From NCBI RefSeq assembly GCF_014196795.1, contig NZ_JACIEJ010000013.1, forward strand, positions 62,001-126,000: 64,000 nucleotides of DNA, given 5' to 3'. Source of the stretch: Sagittula marina (GTDB lineage: Bacteria > Pseudomonadota > Alphaproteobacteria > Rhodobacterales > Rhodobacteraceae). The notes beneath the pieces are model-generated. The model searched no databases and was not told the DNA's origin. It saw only the letters and a list, made by a program, of their open reading frames with translations. The translations under genes were made by a program, and so were the position numbers. Below, in pieces: positions 62,144 to 64,000 of the stretch (position 1 is the stretch's first letter; each line of letters starts with the position of its first letter).

Positions 62144-62159
62144 CGATAATATACTAGGC
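62144..62159 (-). promoter_or_regulatory. Transfer-region palindrome, partial copy 3
   Basis: CGATAATATACTAGGC on the plus strand; the first 13 bases equal the 33856/31825 element, the last three differ. It lies 56 bp upstream of the MobC-like gene. On the minus strand TTGACA precedes it and TAAGGT follows with about 16-bp spacing, a possible promoter with the element in its spacer. Confidence 0.45.
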
Positions 62160-62189
62160 TGTCAATTATATACTTACGTTGCATTCAGG

Positions 62190-62520
62190 CTCAGGCAGCC
62201 TTGGTGTCCGCTTCACGCCGCGGCCCGCAGGGACGCGGCTCTGCCGCCCTCACCACCGGGCGACCCACCTGTCCTAGGGGTCCCTTCCGCCAGCCCCGCC
62301 CGAGGGTCTGGCCGAACACCACATGTTCGGACGGAACCGCGGGCGGGCGCAAACCCCACCGACAGAGCGGACAGGCAGGGTCAAGGAGGGCCAGATTTGG
62401 GCCCCCAAATCTCTGCCGCAAAAACCGGGAGGCCCTGGCCGATAGGTTTTTGTGGATGGCCCCCTTGAGGCTGACTGGCCGGTCTGTCGCGGCCTGATCA
62501 TTCTGGGCGGAGTGCGTCCG
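62190..62520. other. Structured intergenic region, candidate oriT
   Basis: No credible gene. Three inverted repeats: CCGAACA-CCACA-TGTTCGG (62312-62330), AGATTTGGGCCCCCAAATCT (62393-62412) and AAAAACC...GGTTTTT (62420-62451). It lies directly upstream of the MobC/relaxase operon, where oriT normally sits. The nic site cannot be identified by eye. Confidence 0.4.
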
Positions 62521-62539
62521 TTGAACGCGCAGGGACCGG

Positions 62540-62604
62540 CATCCCTGGAACAGGGATCGGGCCGCCCCAAGATCGTCTTGGGGCGGCCCATCCTCGTCAG
62601 AGGA
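62540..62604 (-). terminator. Three stacked hairpins after small plasmid gene
   Basis: Consecutive stem-loops: CATCCCTG/CAGGGAT (62540-62556), a perfect 14-bp stem with a 3-nt loop (62559-62589, CCGCCCCAAGA/TCTTGGGGCGG), and ATCCTC/GAGGAT (62589-62604). They lie just behind the gene at 62606-62812. No T run, so they may act as a bidirectional terminator or insulate the mobilisation operon. Confidence 0.55.
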
Positions 62605-62605
62605 T

Positions 62606-62812
62606 TTAGTCCTGGGGATCTTTCGCGCTCGGCGGGAACATCACCAGCTCCGAGACCGCGACCGGGAAGTCGAGCTTGAGGCTGAAGAACTCCGATCCAT
62701 CCCCGTTGCGGGTGTTGCGGAACATCGCACCCACGCGCTGAAAACGGGTGCGCTCCTGGCCATCGGTGTCGGTGAACTTGACGGGGACGGTGGCGACGTA
62801 GTGGTTGGTCAT
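62606..62812 (-). CDS. Small conserved plasmid protein
   Basis: 68 residues, mixed beta: YVATVPVKFTDTDGQERTRF, RVGAMFRNTRNGDGSEFFSL, LDFPVAVSELVMFPP (in parts). Resembles small proteins common beside relaxase genes on alphaproteobacterial plasmids; no function known. AAGGAG before the ATG. Backed by stacked hairpins. Confidence 0.7.
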   Translation of the reverse strand: MTNHYVATVPVKFTDTDGQERTRFQRVGAMFRNTRNGDGSEFFSLKLDFPVAVSELVMFPPSAKDPQD

Positions 62813-62999
62813 TTGGGTTACTCCTTGTTGCGATGGGGATCATCCAGCACGGGGGCAAGAGGCCCGGTCGCAAGCGCAAATGCGGAGGGTCCGCGGCCAG
62901 CCGTGGAAGCCGTATTTGTGCTTGCCGAAGCGGGAGCGGAGGGCACGGACGGGCCGACCCCGTGCGATCCACATCTATGAGCAAAAAGGAGTGATCCGG

Positions 63000-63170
63000 A
63001 TGACCCTTGCCATCACGCAGCCGCCACCATCCGCGTCCGCGTCCCGCCGAGCCTGGCCGGGGTGCTGACGGAGCCCGCCCGCGTGGATGCGATGTTCCGA
63101 AACACGCCCCGAGGGACGTGCAGGTGTTCAGCCTCATATGCGACGTCTCGACCCCTCGCGTCTTGCGCTG
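63000..63170 (+). pseudogene. Possible decayed small gene
   Basis: AAGGAG precedes ATG 63000, but the frame stops after 22 codons. Protein-like stretches continue in other frames: ATIRVRVPPSLAGVL, PARVDAMFRNTPR, then DVQVFSLICDVSTPRVLRCF. The AMFRNTPR part resembles AMFRNTRN in the protein at 62606. At least two frame changes would be needed, so it is either a degraded relative or chance. Nothing else is evident in the 62813-63350 gap. Confidence 0.3.
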
Positions 63171-63350
63171 CTTTCGGTGTGCGTGAGGTGCGTACCATCC
63201 CCAGCCCGTACCGATGCGGATGGGCCGCACTCTGACGGACTGGGTAGAGGGATAACGGTGCTGGCCGCCGCGAGCTGCCGATCTTGCGTAGCCGACCGCA
63301 CGCGCCATGAGACATGACGAAAGGGCCGCGCCAAGCGCGACCCCCTCTCT

Positions 63351-64000
63351 TCAATTCTGCGACGCCTTCTTCGCCAGGTCCGCAACCCGCATGACCGTCA
63401 GACCTTTCGCTTCCGCCTTCTGCCCGAGGTTCAGCGCGACCCCGTTGCCGCCGAAGAGTAAAACCCCCGTCGCCGCGAACTTGTCGTCCAGCATTTCGTC
63501 GTTGCACTTGAACGGTGCCGCCCGCCCATGCGCGGACCAGCGCGGATCGAAGCGCGCCTGTGCTATCCCGCGTGCTCGGGCCCACCGGGCCGCAATCATC
63601 TCCGCCCCGTGCTTGCCGCCCTTGTGGCAGAGGAAGATCTCCTGGTTGCGGTTCTGCTTGATCCGTTCGCGAACCTTATCGAGCGTGTTGAAGATCACAT
63701 CGACATCGGTCCAGTCGGTGGCGCCTGAGACGATCAGGGGCACCCCCGCGACTTTCGACTTCTCGGCGGTTTCACGGTCGTGCTGCTCCAGGAGCTGCCG
63801 TGCCTCGAAGACCGCCCCGGTCTCCTGCGCCCGGACGCTTGCGCGCGACCCGGCTGCCGGGATGAAGGCGTGGCCCGTCTCGATCTCGTAGCATTCCGCC
63901 GCCGCCTCGCTCATCACCTCGATAGCGCTGACAATCTCGCGCAGCTGCACAAAGCGCGCCTGCGCCTCGTCGAGCGCGGTCTCGGCGATCTCCGATCCGT
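63351..64000 (-). CDS. DUF2493-domain plasmid protein, 5' end outside window
   Basis: The frame is open through the window edge (ETALDEAQARFVQLREIVSAI upstream of the first in-window Met region), so the N-terminus is missing. Visible: a helical N-part and a DUF2493 Rossmann-like domain with VSGATDWTDVDVIFNTLDKV, FLCHKGGKHGAEMIAARWA and VLLFGGNG (in parts). Such proteins are SLOG-related, common on alphaproteobacterial plasmids, with a suggested nucleotide-ligand role. Confidence 0.8.
   Translation of the reverse strand, partial: GSEIAETALDEAQARFVQLREIVSAIEVMSEAAAECYEIETGHAFIPAAGSRASVRAQETGAVFEARQLLEQHDRETAEKSKVAGVPLIVSGATDWTDVDVIFNTLDKVRERIKQNRNQEIFLCHKGGKHGAEMIAARWARARGIAQARFDPRWSAHGRAAPFKCNDEMLDDKFAATGVLLFGGNGVALNLGQKAEAKGLTVMRVADLAKKASQN

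Overview
The window looks like an accessory replicon or integrated conjugative element from an alphaproteobacterium, most likely a Rhodobacteraceae (Roseobacter/Paracoccus-like) host. The evidence is the GC-rich coding style, the character of the VirB proteins, and a dense copper-handling cargo. No rRNA, tRNA, CRISPR array or replication gene is visible.

Layout. Positions 1-3262 hold a divalent-metal module: a Zn/Cd/Pb-type MerR regulator, two cation diffusion facilitators, a transglutaminase-like protein and a SpoIIAA/STAS-like protein. Positions 3447-31736 hold a large copper-resistance island. It contains two Tat-exported multicopper oxidases, DUF411, Met- and Cys-rich small periplasmic proteins, a cytochrome c plus thiol-redox set (CcmG-like, TlpA-like, Sco, CcdA, glutaredoxin-MauE), a DUF305 protein, CueR, two P1B copper ATPases, CopZ, an OMF/cupredoxin/CusF export set and a CusBA-type RND pump. 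Five near-identical CueR-type promoters (TTGACC, 19-bp spacer) tie five transcription units of the island to the CueR encoded just downstream of copA. Positions 31825-45432 hold transfer genes: an XRE regulator, secreted proteins and a VirB-type T4SS operon (virB1-B2-B3-B4-lipoprotein-second transglycosylase-B5-B8-B9-B10-B11-DUF4177-hypothetical-B6). Positions 45432-57078 are a cargo and insertion zone. It has dispersed intergenic repeats, an IS1111-subgroup IS110 element, a LysR/ABM pair, an HxlR/SDR pair, a nonsense-mutated MFS pseudogene, MaoC/TetR, and hydrolase/TetR genes. Positions 57163-64000 hold the mobilisation operon (MobC-like, relaxase, VirD4), a structured likely-oriT region and plasmid backbone genes; the last gene runs off the window.

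Most interesting points: (1) The IS1111 element has its empty target site reconstructable from another copy of the repeat it interrupted. Its 14-bp subterminal inverted repeats are perfect. Its long noncoding right end contains a hairpin whose 11-nt loop equals the target/left-end junction, which makes it a candidate bridge RNA. (2) A 16-bp operator-like palindrome, CGATAGTATATTATCG, recurs upstream of separate transfer units. (3) The CueR regulon is unusually large and includes a full periplasmic thiol/haem redox set. (4) Two genes, a cytochrome c and an MFS transporter, are recently broken, and an ABC exporter membrane domain has no ATPase.
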